A DNA stretch of 64,000 nt from Laburnicola sp. R22_1. Taxonomy: Eukaryota; Ascomycota; Dothideomycetes; Pleosporales; Didymosphaeriaceae. Of this stretch, positions 45,809 through 58,876 are shown piece by piece. Numbering within the stretch: position 1 is the stretch's first letter; each line of letters opens with the position of its first letter. The stretch is from positions 1,667,299 to 1,731,298 of the forward strand of contig JACONQ010000020.1 in the NCBI GenBank assembly GCA_014281115.1, given 5' to 3'. The position numbers and the translations under genes were made by a program. The notes beneath the pieces are model-generated. The model saw nothing but the letters and a program-made list of their open reading frames with translations, was not told the origin of the DNA and made no database searches.

Positions 45809-47649
45809 ATATAATAAAGATATTTAATAATAAGCTACTATTTTTTAATTTAAAAGACATTTAAAACATTCTTTATATTGTTTTAACTTCTAAATAATTC
45901 GAGAATAGACAATATAAAGGGGAATATTTATTTACACTCTACTAATAATAGTTTCTATAATACTTATAGTAGAATTTTTCTACTCTATTCTACTAGTAAT
46001 TTATTATTTATCAAATAAGAAAATTAACTAATAGTTACTTTTAAAACTACTAGTTACCCTTTTAGTCTTATAAAAAAGTATAGTTAAACTACTTAGAAAA
46101 GTCTACTCTAATAAAATTTCTTATAATACTTCTAAGTATAATTAATATATTATATAAGGGCGGTACATAGTCTTATAAAACAAACCTCTTAGAAATAGCT
46201 AGTATGGTTAAAAGAGATAACTAAATTAAGACTATACTAAGATAGGGAATAAGAAAGAGATCTAGGGGGTCCTTACTTATATAGTAGGTAGTGTAGAGCA
46301 TAGGTCTACGCTAACTACACACTAACACTAACTAGAAAAGGCGCCTTCTATAAGATAAAAGGCGCTATTAGAGTATAAAAGAAAAGGTAATAATAAATAA
46401 CTAATAGAAAGATAGGCACAAACTATTATATAATCTCCCTTTTAAGGCCTAAAAATAGAAAGGAAAGTACGTAAAAATAGGGTGTTTTGGCGAATTTTTA
46501 ATATAACTAGTACTATTTTAGGGCTCAAAAAGACTAGAATAGAAGTAATAGGCCCCTATAATTCTAGCGGTAGTCTTAGTTTTTAATTTAGGTGCTATTT
46601 AGTAAAGATATTAAGAAAACTTATGAGGAGCAAATAGTGAATTAGTAGAAAAATATAATAGAAACTATATTTTAATACTTAGTATTTTATTAATAGAGCG
46701 TATTCTTAGCTCTAACACTATATAAAAATATAGTTAGCTAAAAAATTTCTAGTTAGTTTATTATACACTAGCGTAATTATATTATATAAGATTTTCTAGT
46801 ACTATAAAAAAGCTTTTTAAAAAACGTGTTAATCTAGCTATATAGTTTTTAATTAGGGTAAAGCAGCTCCTAAAGCCATAGAGGCTACTAGCAGCAATAA
46901 AGATATCTAGAGAATAGAGAGGCTATTAGAAAGTAAAAGTACTAAAAAGTAATAGGTATCTCGTTATATACGCAAGTCTAAGGATATATAAATATTAAAA
47001 AGTAATAGGCACCTAGCTAAGTACACCTAATATAGCACTTTAACCCTATCTTTATAGGCGTATTATCTTTAATAATAAGCTTTAGAAAAGTATGTTAAAG
47101 GGTAGCATCTAGCTAAATAGGCAACTATTTTAGTAGACTAGCTTACTTAGAGTACTCTTAATAATAAGCTTTAATTAGTAGGAAAGAGTTAATAAAGTTA
47201 TTAGTAGAGTAGTAAGTTAAATTAAAGTTATATTATAGTGGAATAAACTCTACTATATGGGTTATATAATAGGCTAGTGCCTAATTAGCTCTTAAGGATT
47301 TAATAGGCAGTTTCTTTCTTCTAGTATAAAAAACTTAATTAATATTTCTACTAAGTTCTAATTAGGACTAGGTTCTTCTATAAAATTAGCAACTAACTCG
47401 CAACTTAAACCTCTAAAACCTTAACCTTAGGAAGGCTATTGTATTAGTACTCTAATATAGATAAGTAGTGTTATCTAAGAAAAAGACAAGATAAAATAAT
47501 AGCGGCGCGTAGTAGTGTGTAGAATAGCATATACTAAGGATAGAAAGAATTTCTAAAAAAGACTTAGGGGTAAAATTAGACGCAACTAAGCATAGCGCTA
47601 ACCTTAAAATAGAAATATAACCTAAGCTTTAATTAGCTACTATACTAGT
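45809..47649. other. AT-rich sequence, relics not identified
   Basis: RIPed DNA, no assigned relic. Confidence 0.4.
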
Positions 47650-48290
47650 CCTTATTAAACTGCACTACTAGGAATAAATAATAAATAATAAACACTAATA
47701 ACCTAAGTATATACATAAATTAGATATAGAGCGTAGACTTTAGAACTAGACTAGACTAGACTTATACTAGACTAAACTAAGACCTAGACTAGAAAATACC
47801 TAGAACTAAATACTAAATAACTCTTAGAGTTAGAATATTAAGCCTCTAGAAACAAATAATAAATACTAATAACTCTAGTATATATATAAATTAGGCATAA
47901 AGTGTGGGCTCTAGAACTAGACTAGACTAGACTAGCACTAGACTAGACTAGCACTAGACTAGACTAGTACTAGACTAGACTAAGACCTAGACTAGGAAAT
48001 AACTAGAACCAGGCACTAAGCGACTCTTAGAGTTAGAATATTAAGCCTCTAGGAATAAATAATAAAAAATAATAACCCTAGTATATATATAATATTATGC
48101 GTAGAGTATAGGCCTAGGTATAAAAAGTATAGAAATAGAATAAAAATAGAAGCCTAAATTAAAAAGTAGTTAGAACTAGGCGCTAAAAGACGCTTAGAGC
48201 CAAAATTACTCTACTAGAACTAGATAACTAAGCAATTATAAATAGATAAGAACTAAGAATAGACTAGGGCACTTAGACCTAGACTAAGAA
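47650..48290. repeat. Minisatellite with nested ACTAGACTAG array
   Basis: Three diverged units of roughly 180-200 bp share TTAGAGTTAGAATATTAAGC and CTAGTATATATATAA blocks. The middle unit expands a (GACTA)n array, with repeats of the form GACTAGACTAGCACTA at about 47,920-47,995. Confidence 0.75.
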
Positions 48291-49194
48291 AAGAACTAAA
48301 ACTAGATACTATATTACTCTTAGAACCTAAAACTAAGGCAAAGTTAGAGAAAGCTAAGAGATAATAATAAGTATAGGTGTGTAGAGGCAGAAAAAGAAGT
48401 AAAAAAGAAGAACTAGAATACTAACTCTAACTACCTAAGAAACTAACTAGATAACTAGTAATAATAATATTCGCTACTAGAAGACTAAATAACTATTAGC
48501 AATCCTAGTTAGATGGCCTAGATTATAGTAAGATGCGTAAGTTCCTTAATATTCTAGGACTTAGAAAGTATAAAAACCTAAGCTTAAAATCCCCTTAGAC
48601 TATTAGTTTTATAAAGATAATAAGCTTAACTAATAAGAGTATTTATACACCTACTAGAGGGTCTCTATCCCTTATAAAAAGCTTTTTATAAGAATCTAAA
48701 GAAAAAGCACTAATACTACCTTAGCTAGCTAAAGACGCTAATGCTCTTATAGCGCAAATAGTAATAGCCCTATAATCTCTTACTAATAAAGCCACCTAGT
48801 AGAACCTAGTATAGAGTCTTATTATAGAATCTACCTTATTCTTAGGTAAGAAGCTGCACTTTATAAAAGATAATATAACTTAGTTTCTTTAAGACTATAA
48901 AAAACGCGCGAACTACTACTAGTATTCTAAGAAAGATAAGATTATTGGAGTTAAGAAATATTATAGCTAAGAGATTTAGAATATACTTAATTTCTTAATA
49001 CTAAAATACTCTAAAGTAGAAAAAAAGGGGTATAGTAGAAGCTATAGATAGCTATATATAGGTGTTAGCAAAGTTAGAATTAGGCCTAAATTAAAAAGAT
49101 AAAAAAAGTATTAAAGGTGTGGCTAGTATAGTGTTAAGTAATAATAAACCTTAATATCTATAATTTTCTAGACTAGTTTATAATTAGGTTTCCC
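48291..49194. other. AT-rich sequence, relics not identified
   Basis: RIPed DNA; long runs are open in one phase apart from TAG/TAA, so it probably derives from coding sequence of an element I cannot name. Confidence 0.35.
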
Positions 49195-50505
49195 TTCTAG
49201 GTAAGAGTATAAACTGTCTTTACTTATTAGTTTTTAAGTGGCCCTATTATATTTAATTACTGCTTTTTTTATTATATTACTAGTGCCCACGTAATATAAT
49301 ATTATATATGAGCGCTAAGCCCTAGAACTAGAGCGCGTTAAAGTTTTACTATTATTTTCCCTCTAGCTTTTAAGATAATAAACTTATAATAATAATATCC
49401 TAACTTACTTACCTACCTACTATATTACTAAATAATTAACACTTATCTTTTAATCTTTTACTATATTACTAGATAATCTATTACTTAAAACCCTTAGATA
49501 TACGCTTTACTACTACTATAATATATAATAAATTATACGCGTGCCTACTCCTAACACTAAATAGCACTTTACTATTCTTTGCTAATAACCTATTAACCTA
49601 TTAACCTCTAGACACCTAGCTATTACTCTACATATCTTCTATAGAAATCCTATAATATAAGGGCGTACTTATATATTCTCTACGCCTCTAGCACCTACTT
49701 AGTATAGCTGTTATTATAGAAATAATAAGCTATTAATTAGAAATCTAATATTGCTTATAGCCCTCAGCAGTAATTACTTCTATAAGCTACGTAGTAGTAT
49801 ATAGCCGCTAGTCTAGACTCTTACTTTATAAAAATATCTATATTCTTCTAGTTCTTATTTTTAATAGTTGCAAGTACCTTGTACCTAAACTAGTATAGGG
49901 TAATCTATATTATAAGACTTATTTCACCTTTAATTTTAGGCTCCTGCTTACTAATATCTATATTCTACTTAATATAGCAATCTAATCCTATAGCAGCTAT
50001 CTACTTGCTATATAGGTCCTTAGTATAGACTATATAGTTTTTAATATTAAGTAGTATCTAGCTATTATACCTAGCTACGTTATACCTAGCTATATTATTA
50101 TTTACGTCTTCTAGATAGGGGCGCAACACTATATATCTAGTAGTAATAGTAATAGTGTCTTTAGGGTAAGAAATAGACATAGTAATTTTAAGGTCTTATA
50201 CAATAATTAAATATATTATATAGTAAATAGATAAATACTTAATCTCTAGTTGCGAATTTTATATTACGTCTACGTAGATAACTACACATTATATTATTAC
50301 TTTAGTATCTAGTATATCTTATAATTAACTACCTTTAGTAGGAGGGACTAATTTGCACGTGCTAACAAATAGTTTCTAGCCTAACCTATTTATCTCTAAG
50401 CTGCTTTACCTTTTTTAATACGTTTTTAGTATATCTATAGCTTTCCCTTATAGCGTTATACTATATACTAAAAGGTCTGCAATATTTCTCTTTTTAATAA
50501 TTAGA
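49195..50505 (-). repeat. Repeat family A, copy 4 (inverted)
   Basis: Starts CTTCTAGGTAAGAGTATAAA and ends GGTCTGCAATATTTCTCTTT, the same limits and orientation as copy 2 at 26,715-28,050. It lies immediately upstream of the gypsy relic. Confidence 0.8.
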
Positions 50506-50513
50506 TTTAGAAA

Positions 50514-53500
50514 ATGCCTAAAGGTAGGCATAGTTATAGAAAGCTAAAAGGGTATACTCCTTATTTAAGGCCTAAGTAAGCAGCTAGTAGGCAATATTCT
50601 AATAAAGAACAACTAGTTAATAGAGAGACCTATAGAGCTTAACTTTAATATAATAAAGAGATGGCTTTTAAGTAAGGCTTAAATATAATTAGAAGAATAT
50701 ATACTAGATCTAACATATTAAATTTAAGCGCTAATACTATCTTCGCCTATTAAGCTATAAGTATTACTAATACTATAGAGTGTTTTCTAATCTACTAGAC
50801 TTAACTTAAACTTCTAATAAGTAAGACTATAAGGAGCTCTAGGCGCGTAAGTAACTCTAGGCTTAACTATTTTTTAACACAAAGTAGACAAGTTAACTAA
50901 AAGGCTTAAGGCTATAAGGCTTTAGAATATTCTAGTTTAGAACTAGGACCCTTAAGAAATAGAGATTCTATTAGACCTAGCTATCTGCTAGAAAATTACT
51001 ATAAGGGTAGAGTAGGCTCTAAAGCAAATAATACTATAATAGCCCTAGTACTACACACTAACCTAGTCTTAGGCCTATATAGTAGCGCTAATATAAGTTA
51101 ATATATATATAGCTGTAGTAGTGATAGACCTAATATAATAAGAAGATAACTATTTTAAAGAATACTTTAAATATAGAAAGAACTATATTATTATAAATAG
51201 AAAATATAAGGAGAGAAATTTACTTAAGAATAATTAATAGGTGTACTATAATATAGAATTATAAAGAGTCTAGTAGGGCTAACTAAACAATAATTAGAGC
51301 GAAATCTAATATATTAGCGCTAGGGGCAAGTAGAACTAAATACTAATTCGCCTATTATAGAATAAGTAGCAGATAAATAAATTAATAAAGAAGGCCCTAT
51401 AAATATCTTAGAGTTAGGGAGCTATAATAATAATAATAACTTACTAGGTAGAATTAGTTATAGAAGCTAATAGTAGCTAGTTTGCATTTAATAAAATAAT
51501 AGCACCTAGCCTTTTCTTTAAAGAGAAATTTAAAGCAGCTTAAAGAGAGCAAGCTATTCTAGACAAAAACACACTAGTAATAGTTTAATCTCTAATCTAC
51601 TATACAAACTATAAGCTGCGAGCTTAAACACTCTAATAACCTAGCTAAGTTTTAAAGAATTACTAAAGGTAAAGATAATTATAAATATTAAAGTTTCTAA
51701 ATAAAATATCCCCGCGGTTTATAGAAGAAAGGACAATAATAAGGAGAATAGAAAAAGAATAAAGTAGGTGTCTTTTTTAGGATAAGATTTTCTAATAAAA
51801 GGCATAAAGGATATAGAGATGCGTAGGCCTAATAATATTTTAGGTCTAACTCTAAGGAAGAAGATCTCTATAGCTAAAAAGAAAACAAAACTAGTTAATA
51901 TCCTAGTAGGCAGTCTTAAAGACATACTATCCTAAGTAATAAACGCTAGAGTTAGCCTAATAGTCTAAGAAGTACTTAGTAATATACTAGAAGTTCAAAA
52001 GGCAATATTTAAGAATGCTTTTAGTAAAGGGGACCTACACTAGCTGCAGACACTAGCTGCTACTATAGAGGAAGTAACTAATAAAGACTTAGACCCTAGG
52101 CATACTAACTACGCATCTATTTTTAGAATTTAAGTCTTTAAATAGATATTAGTTAAGCTTAAAAATAAAGTAATTACTTGCTATAGGCCGTATAAACTAA
52201 ATTTATCTTAAGCACTACTATAGATAAACTAGGTAGCTAGTATAGGCATATTAATTGCAAAGGTATAGTTTAGTAAAGCAATACTAACTATAACTACTAC
52301 TAATAAAAAGGATCTTAAGAGAGAATTAGGAATTAAATATATAAAAAGAGACTATCCCTAAGTAATATGCTAGATTAATAAGTATTAGATAAGTGCCTTA
52401 CTTAACATAAGTATAGAATTCAATACTATCTACCTTAGCACTACTAAAGCTATAGGTCTTTAGATTACATTTATATTACCTTAATTATAGAGCGTAAAAC
52501 TAATAACTATAAATTGTAATTATAAGAATTTCTAAGGTGTTATATTCTAAGCCCTAATTAAAGTGGGCTAGATTATTATTATAACAACACTATTTATTAT
52601 TAGGTCCTTATCTAGCGCTATTATTTTAGAAAACCTATTCTTAGTAGACACAAAGGCAGAATTCTTCTATGAAAATAATAGTAAGACCTACTATAAGCTA
52701 TAAAATAATAAAAAGCTCTACTCTATATAATTTATAGCCACTTATATTAACCTATTTAATTTAAGAGGAGCAATTATTACTAAGGTAATAGAAAACTTTA
52801 AGGGAACGCAATAGCTAGGGCTAGTATTCCTAAGTATCTAAAATATCTAGAACTTAGCGCTAATATAGTCTTAGAGTAGTAGCTTTACTATAGGTTAATA
52901 GTAATAATAAGTAAGGCTAATATTAAGCTTAAGCAGAAATTAGGGCTAAGAGTCTAAAAGTAGGCACTAAATTAGGCAGTGCTAACTTACAAAGAGAAAA
53001 TTATAAATAGAAATAAATAGCTTATATAGAACGCTAATAAGGACTAGTTAGTAATAAATTCAAATAAGGATTTTATCTACTACACTAATTAAGATATAAT
53101 TAGAAGGCATATAGATAGTAGTATTATTATTTAAAACAACTAAAGACTTCTAGTTATTAATTTACTAGACTATAATAAGAAAGTTAATAAGATTCTCTAG
53201 ACTCTAACTATACAAATAGAGTCTAAAAAGGTAATAAGAGTTAAGAGTAACGCGTTCTAGGCAGAATAGATAATTATAATTAATAGAACTAGAATAGCTT
53301 TTAAAGTAAATACCATATATAAGACTAAGAATAAGAAGGTTAACCCTATATATAACTTAGGCGTTAAGTCTTAGAATATTAAGGGCTAGTTATACTAGAA
53401 GCAGGAGGCTATAAAAAAGCAAAAGAGGACTAATACTAGGCCTTAGCCATTTAATAAATATTTTCTTAACTAGTAGGCGGAATTTGTAAGAGACAATTAG

Positions 53501-55860
53501 TTAACACTAAAATAAATTGCGAAAGTAAAAGTTAGTCTAGATCTCTTACCTTAGAAAAGAGATATATTACTAAAAGTTCTATATTAAAGGGAACTAGCCC
53601 TATATTTTAAATTTACTAAGTTAGGATAAGTGTATCCTAATATAGCTTTACTAGTTAAGATCTATACTATTAACTATATTGGTTAGAAGAAATTGCACTT
53701 TCTAGTTCCTTAGAAACTTAGGGATATAGTTATTAATATAGTATAGTAGAGGCTTAATTAGGGCGTGCTAAAGTATAGTAGAAGTCTATATTGCAACCTA
53801 TAGTTTTTAGTTAAGAAGAAGAATAAAGAATACTAACTAATTAATAACGCCTAATATATTAATAGCGTTATAGAGTCAGATAATAATCTTTCCCTAAACC
53901 CTAATAAGTTCTTAGAAGAGTTTACTAGTTATCTTATAATATTTCTTATTAACTTATTCTCTAGATATAACTAAGTAACTCTTTATAAACTTTTCTACGC
54001 TATAACTATATTCTATACGCCTCTAGAACTTATCTAGCAGTGCATATTATCTATAAAAATAACTAATTCTATAGCTAAGTTTATGCAAATTATTATAAAG
54101 ATTTTTATAACTAGATTGTTTCTTATTATATACCTTATATAGACAATATTATAGTAAAGAGCCTAAAGACTAACTATAATAAAAAGATACTTAAAAAAGA
54201 AATTTATAAATATGTTACAAAATACCTTATAAACCTTAATTAGATTCTAGTAAATATAAAACTAGCGAGCGTTACTATATTAGGCAAAAAGTCTAACTAA
54301 GGCTATACTACTATAGATATAGTTAGCTATATAGTTAATAAGGATAGTTAATACCTATTCTAAAAAAAGTAGCTAAGATTATTTAATAGCCACTTTATAA
54401 CTACACTAAAAATATCTAAATCTTTTCTAGAGTTTATATATACTATTAAATCTGAATTAAAAACTTTATAAACATTATTATACTACTAACATTATTTACA
54501 CTACTATATAAGGGCGTAAAGTTTTACTAGAAAATTATAAAGAATATATTAATATAGTAATTAAAGAAAAGTATTACTTCTATCCTAGTATTAATGTTTA
54601 TTAATTACTTAGAGGTACTATAGAAAGTAGTAATCTTAGTAAATAGTAGTAAAATTAAATAGGAGCTATAATATAGTAATATAGACTAGATAGTCTTCTA
54701 TATTTAGTATAGTTTAAATTAAGTATTTAGTCTTAGAGTAAATATATCTAGAATTTAGGAAGTATAAGTATAAAGCCCTTCTTTTATACTTAAAAAGTTT
54801 TAACCCTAAATTTATAAAATATTCTTTATTATAAAAACTAACTTTTATATCTTAATTACCTAGCTAAATTACAGCATAACTAACTTACTAGAAGCTTTAA
54901 TAATCTGCTAGTTAGCACTTTTAATACTTTAGAACTTTAATATCTACTATATTTTAGAGCGTAAGAATATAATTACTAATACGCTCTTAAAATATAAATA
55001 GTAAAAGGGTTAGATTCTTTCTAAATAGCTAGAAGAAGATATTAAAAACTTTATTAAAAAGTATTTAGGGCATATTAGTATTATATTCTCTACTATAAGT
55101 AAGAAGGCTAAAGTAAAAATAAAATATATAGAGCCTACTATAAATAACCTACCTAAAATTCCCTCTAACCTATACACTAAACACTTTCGCAATATTATAA
55201 CCTGGCCTATAACCCTAACTATACCTAAAGGCCTATCTAAGAAAAACTAAAGGCATATTAGGCTATAAGCTTAGAAGTATAGGGTTATAAAAGGCATACT
55301 ATAGTATTAAACTATAGAAAATAGGCTACTACGCAGAGTTATAGATAATCTAGTCTAATAGATAAATATTCTATAATAACTCTATATGTCCGTACACCGT
55401 ACGGGCAAGGGCACCTGAGGGTGTTGAGGTTTCAATATTGCCGCACGATGGCATCACGTGGGGATCACGTGATGCCCGTGCTCCGCGGCCCGTGCGCCGC
55501 AAGATCTTCTCCTTTCCATCCGCACCCTCTCTAGAGACAAGCAATCAATACCAAGTCGTTCTGTTATGTTATTTCCTTTCATCGTACGATCGCCCCGTAC
55601 ACCCTCCACGCTTGCCAGTATAGAGGATTAGAATTCGATGTCTATACAGCTAGCTGTAGAGTACCCATTCAACACTATAAGGAATTAGGCTATTAAGGAT
55701 AAGAAGGCACCTAAAGGAAAATTATAGTATATTACTACTAGCTAAATTTATATTAGAGTATTAAAGAATATATTAAGACTAACCCTCTTTAAATATAGGA
55801 TATTAGTCTAATATCCTACAAAAAGCGGTACGTGCACTATAGCGCTAGGTAGAATATTAC
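50514..55860 (+). pseudogene. Ty3/gypsy retrotransposon gag-pol relic, RIPed, split by a solo LTR
   Basis: From an apparent ATG (MPKGRHSYRKLKGYTPYL) one frame can be followed past 52,500 with only TAA/TAG interruptions. Around 51,936-52,200 it reads VINARVSL, then a segment ending LDPRHTNYASIF, the gag/protease linker of a common fungal gypsy family, followed by the position of the aspartic protease. The reverse transcriptase is at about 53,770-54,200 (FLVKKKNKEY, LINNA, INSVIESDNNLSLNP, ITNSIAKFMQ); its active-site acids look altered. The integrase zinc-binding region starts near 55,290 (RLLRRVIDNLV), is interrupted at 55,386 and resumes after 55,617 (SIKEYIKTNP). No LTR of its own is recognised. 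Confidence 0.8.
55387..55617. mobile_element. Solo-LTR-like insertion, not RIPed
   Basis: A 231-bp GC-normal block starting TGTCCGTACACCGTACGGGC and ending CTCCACGCTTGCCA, that is TG...CA. The flanks CTATA (left) and GTATA (right) match at four of five bases, as for a 5-bp target duplication. CA/TG pairs are plentiful, so it landed after RIP of the surrounding gypsy relic. It holds inverted CCGTAC/GTACGG motifs and no coding sequence. A MITE is the alternative. Confidence 0.6.
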
Positions 55861-55869
55861 CTAGGTTCG

Positions 55870-56260
55870 GGAACATTAAACTAGTAGGGGCATTATCGCG
55901 TCAGGGCTATAGAAAGGATGTCGCACTAGCTTCTACGCGCTAAGGGGCGTTATTGCGCTAGGGCTATAGAGAGGATATTGCACTAGCTTCTACGCGCTAG
56001 AGGTAATATTAAACCTAGCTCTATAAGAGGCGCGATATCGCACTAGGGCATAGGCATATATTCCGCGCCTATACTAGCGTAAGTACACTAGCGCACTACT
56101 ATATATCTATTGTATAGAAGCGTAGATAGTAGAGGGATTCCTAGTAAACTTTTATTATAACTCCTAACACAAAACATCCTAAACTTTCCCCTATATCTCT
56201 AAGATTAGAGTACTATTAATTTTAGCCCTAAATTAGAATTAAAAGACTATATTATACCTA
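55870..56260 (+). repeat. Subtelomeric direct repeat D, copy 1
   Basis: About 390 bp starting GGAACATTAAACTAGTAGGG and ending in the TTAGCCCTAAATTAG region; repeated at 58,575-58,876. It includes an internal duplication around GCGCTAGGGCTATAGA-type sequence. It could be an LTR pair, but I saw no TG...CA ends. Confidence 0.75.
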
Positions 56261-57084
56261 TGTGGATTAGATAGCTAGTCTGCTAACATTATTATAGTGA
56301 CGGGGTCTTATTACTATAAGGTGCTCGACATATGTTTAATTTTACTTTTTAAGCTAAACTATTTAATTTTAAGATACTAAACCTATAATAGAACTAGATA
56401 AAGTAGCACTAAACACTCCTCTTATAATTAACTTATAAAAGGACAATTAGTAGACCTAGCAACTATTACTTTCTCCTATAATACTTATAGAGCGCCAGAA
56501 TATACTTTCTATACTCTAGGCGGAGACTATTACTATCTTTAACGTGCTTAATAGGGTATTAATTTCAGACCTATTTATATTATATATAAGTGTTAATAAG
56601 TATAGCAAAGTTAAGATCAAACTTACTATAATAAACTAGATGGGTTATTATCTAAATAGTAGTTATAAATAAGCAAATATAGCTATTAAAGACATACTAG
56701 CGTGCAAGTAGCTTTTTATATTACTACAGCTCCCCTTACTAGTAAAGTATAACGTACGTAGTCGTATATAATAAAAGTATAGTTATATTAAACTTTAGTT
56801 CGGCTCCTTATAAGTTACTATCGCCTAAAAGAAATTCGGCCCCTTTTACTAACAAAATTGTATCGGTTTGGTTGCAATAATTATTATGGCAATAGTTAAT
56901 TTTTAGTAGAATATACTAGTAGAGATAGAATAAAAAGAATATATTTCTATCTTTATATAATATAACGTATAGTATAGTGTTATATATTTTTTTAATAGTG
57001 TAAAGTGTACTCTTTATACCTAGTCTACTAATATTAGTATATTTTAACACATCCTCTAGCAACTATTACTTTTTAGGCATATTC
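56261..57084. other. AT-rich sequence, nothing assigned
   Basis: No gene or clear repeat is visible. Confidence 0.4.
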
Positions 57085-57340
57085 AAATTTTTTATATAAG
57101 CGAACTACTAGTGCCATAATATAGAATTTAACCTTCTATACTTCTATATAGGCTAGCTACTAGTGCCGCAATATTAGTTAAATATTCTAATCTTTTAATA
57201 TAAGCAAGTCGCTAGTGCTGTAATATTAATAGAATATCCTCTAATTTTTATACGGGCTAGCTGTCAGTACTATAATATTAGATTAAGGTTGCTAACCTTT
57301 TTATATAGGCTAGCTACTAGTTGCGTAATAGAGATAGTAG
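57085..57340. repeat. Tandem repeat of about 60 bp, roughly five diverged units
   Basis: Each unit has the core ATATAGGCTAGCTACTAGTG followed by C(C/T)(G/A)CAATATTA-like sequence and a TTCTAATTTT spacer. Related cores recur at about 57,685 and 58,180. Confidence 0.7.
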
Positions 57341-57544
57341 GTAGAATTTTAGCTTTTTAGTAGTACTTTACTGCTAGTATATAGCGAGTCTACTATACCT
57401 ATAGCTAAGTGCTCCTATTTCTTATATAAATCCGTTTACTATTATTTTTAGTACCTTTACTTCTATATAAAGCACTTCTTATTTTTTTTAGTATTTCTTT
57501 ACTACTCTATATAGAAAGCTAATATGTATTTTTAGTAAAACCAC

Positions 57545-58574
57545 ACTTAATAGAGTGTAGTAGAAGAGTATCCTTCTAGAGAAATACTCTAATTTATACC
57601 CTAAAGGCTAGGCACTCTATTAGCGTATGTTTCTAGAGACTTAATCTAAGTGCGACACATCTTTGTTTCTAGAGGTTTTCTAATATAGGCTAGCTGTTAG
57701 TGCCATAGCATAGGTAGAAATTTACTATACTTTTAGCTAACTAGCCCCACGTCTATATAGACTTCTCTATCTTCCTTTTTTTTTAGTAGAATTGCTTCTT
57801 TATTTTTATTCCTTAATTGCTATTGTTAAAGCCTCTATATAGGTTATAATGGCAATTTTCGTATATTTTAGCTATATAGAGCATGACTATATTCTTTATA
57901 TATTTTACACACCTAGGATATAATTGCGTGCTTTGTGTGTTTTAGCCACATAGGGTATAATTGCAATCTTTGTATATTTTAGCTATAGAGAATATAATTG
58001 CCTACTTATAGGTCTTTAGCACACTCTTTTTTAGTGTCTTTAGATTAGAGAGTGTAATAGAAGGGCACCCTTCTAGAGAAACACTCTAATTTACACCCTA
58101 AAGGCTAGGCACTCTACTAGCGCGTGCTTTTAGAGACTTAATCTAGATATAACATATCTTTATCTCTAGAGGTTTTCTAACACAGGCTAGCTGTCGGTGC
58201 TATAGTATAGGTAGAGATTTACTATACTTTTAGCTAACTAGCTTTATAAGTATATAGTCTTCTCTATCTTTCTTTTTAATATAATTACTTCTCTATTTTA
58301 ATCCCTTGTTGCTATTTTTAAAGCCTTTACATAGGTTATAATAGTAATTTCTATATATTTTAGCTACACAGAGCATAATTGTGTTCTTTAGGTATTTTAG
58401 CCACAGAGGATATAATTGCCTACTTTATAGGTATTTAGCACACTCTTTATTAGTGTCTTTAGATTAGAGAGTGTAGTAAAAGAGCACCCTTCTAGAAAAA
58501 TACTCTAATTTATACCCGAAAGGCTAGGCACTATATTAGCGTATACTTCTAGAGACTAACCCTTTTAAAACATA
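57545..58574. repeat. Tandem repeat, unit about 420-495 bp, 2.2 copies
   Basis: Units start AGAGTGTAGTAGAAGAGTAT near 57,550, 58,045 and 58,465 (variants). Each continues with AAAGGCTAGGCACTCTA and TTTTCTAATATAGGCTAGCT. The third unit is cut short where repeat D copy 2 begins. Confidence 0.75.
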
Positions 58575-58876
58575 GGAACATTAAACTAGTAGGGGCATTA
58601 TTACGCCAGGGCTGTAGGGAGAATATCGCACTAGCTAACCCGCGCTAGAGGCAATATTAAACCTAAGGCGCGATATTGCACTAGGGCACAGGCAGATATA
58701 TTACGCCTATACTAGCGCAAGTACACTAGCGCACTAGCGCATTATAATATACCTATTATATAAGAGCGTAGGTAGTAAGAGGGAGTTCCTAGTAAACTTT
58801 TATCGCGAACCCTAAGATTAGAGAGAGCACTATTAATTTTAGCCCTAAATTAGGGTTAAAAGATTATATTACACCT
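58575..58876 (+). repeat. Subtelomeric direct repeat D, copy 2
   Basis: About 300 bp matching 55,870-56,260 with one internal deletion; same orientation. Confidence 0.75.

Noticed and set aside
55870..58876. LTR retrotransposon with repeat D as its LTRs
   Set aside because: The copies lack TG...CA ends, there is no coding relic between them, and tandem repeats fill the interval.
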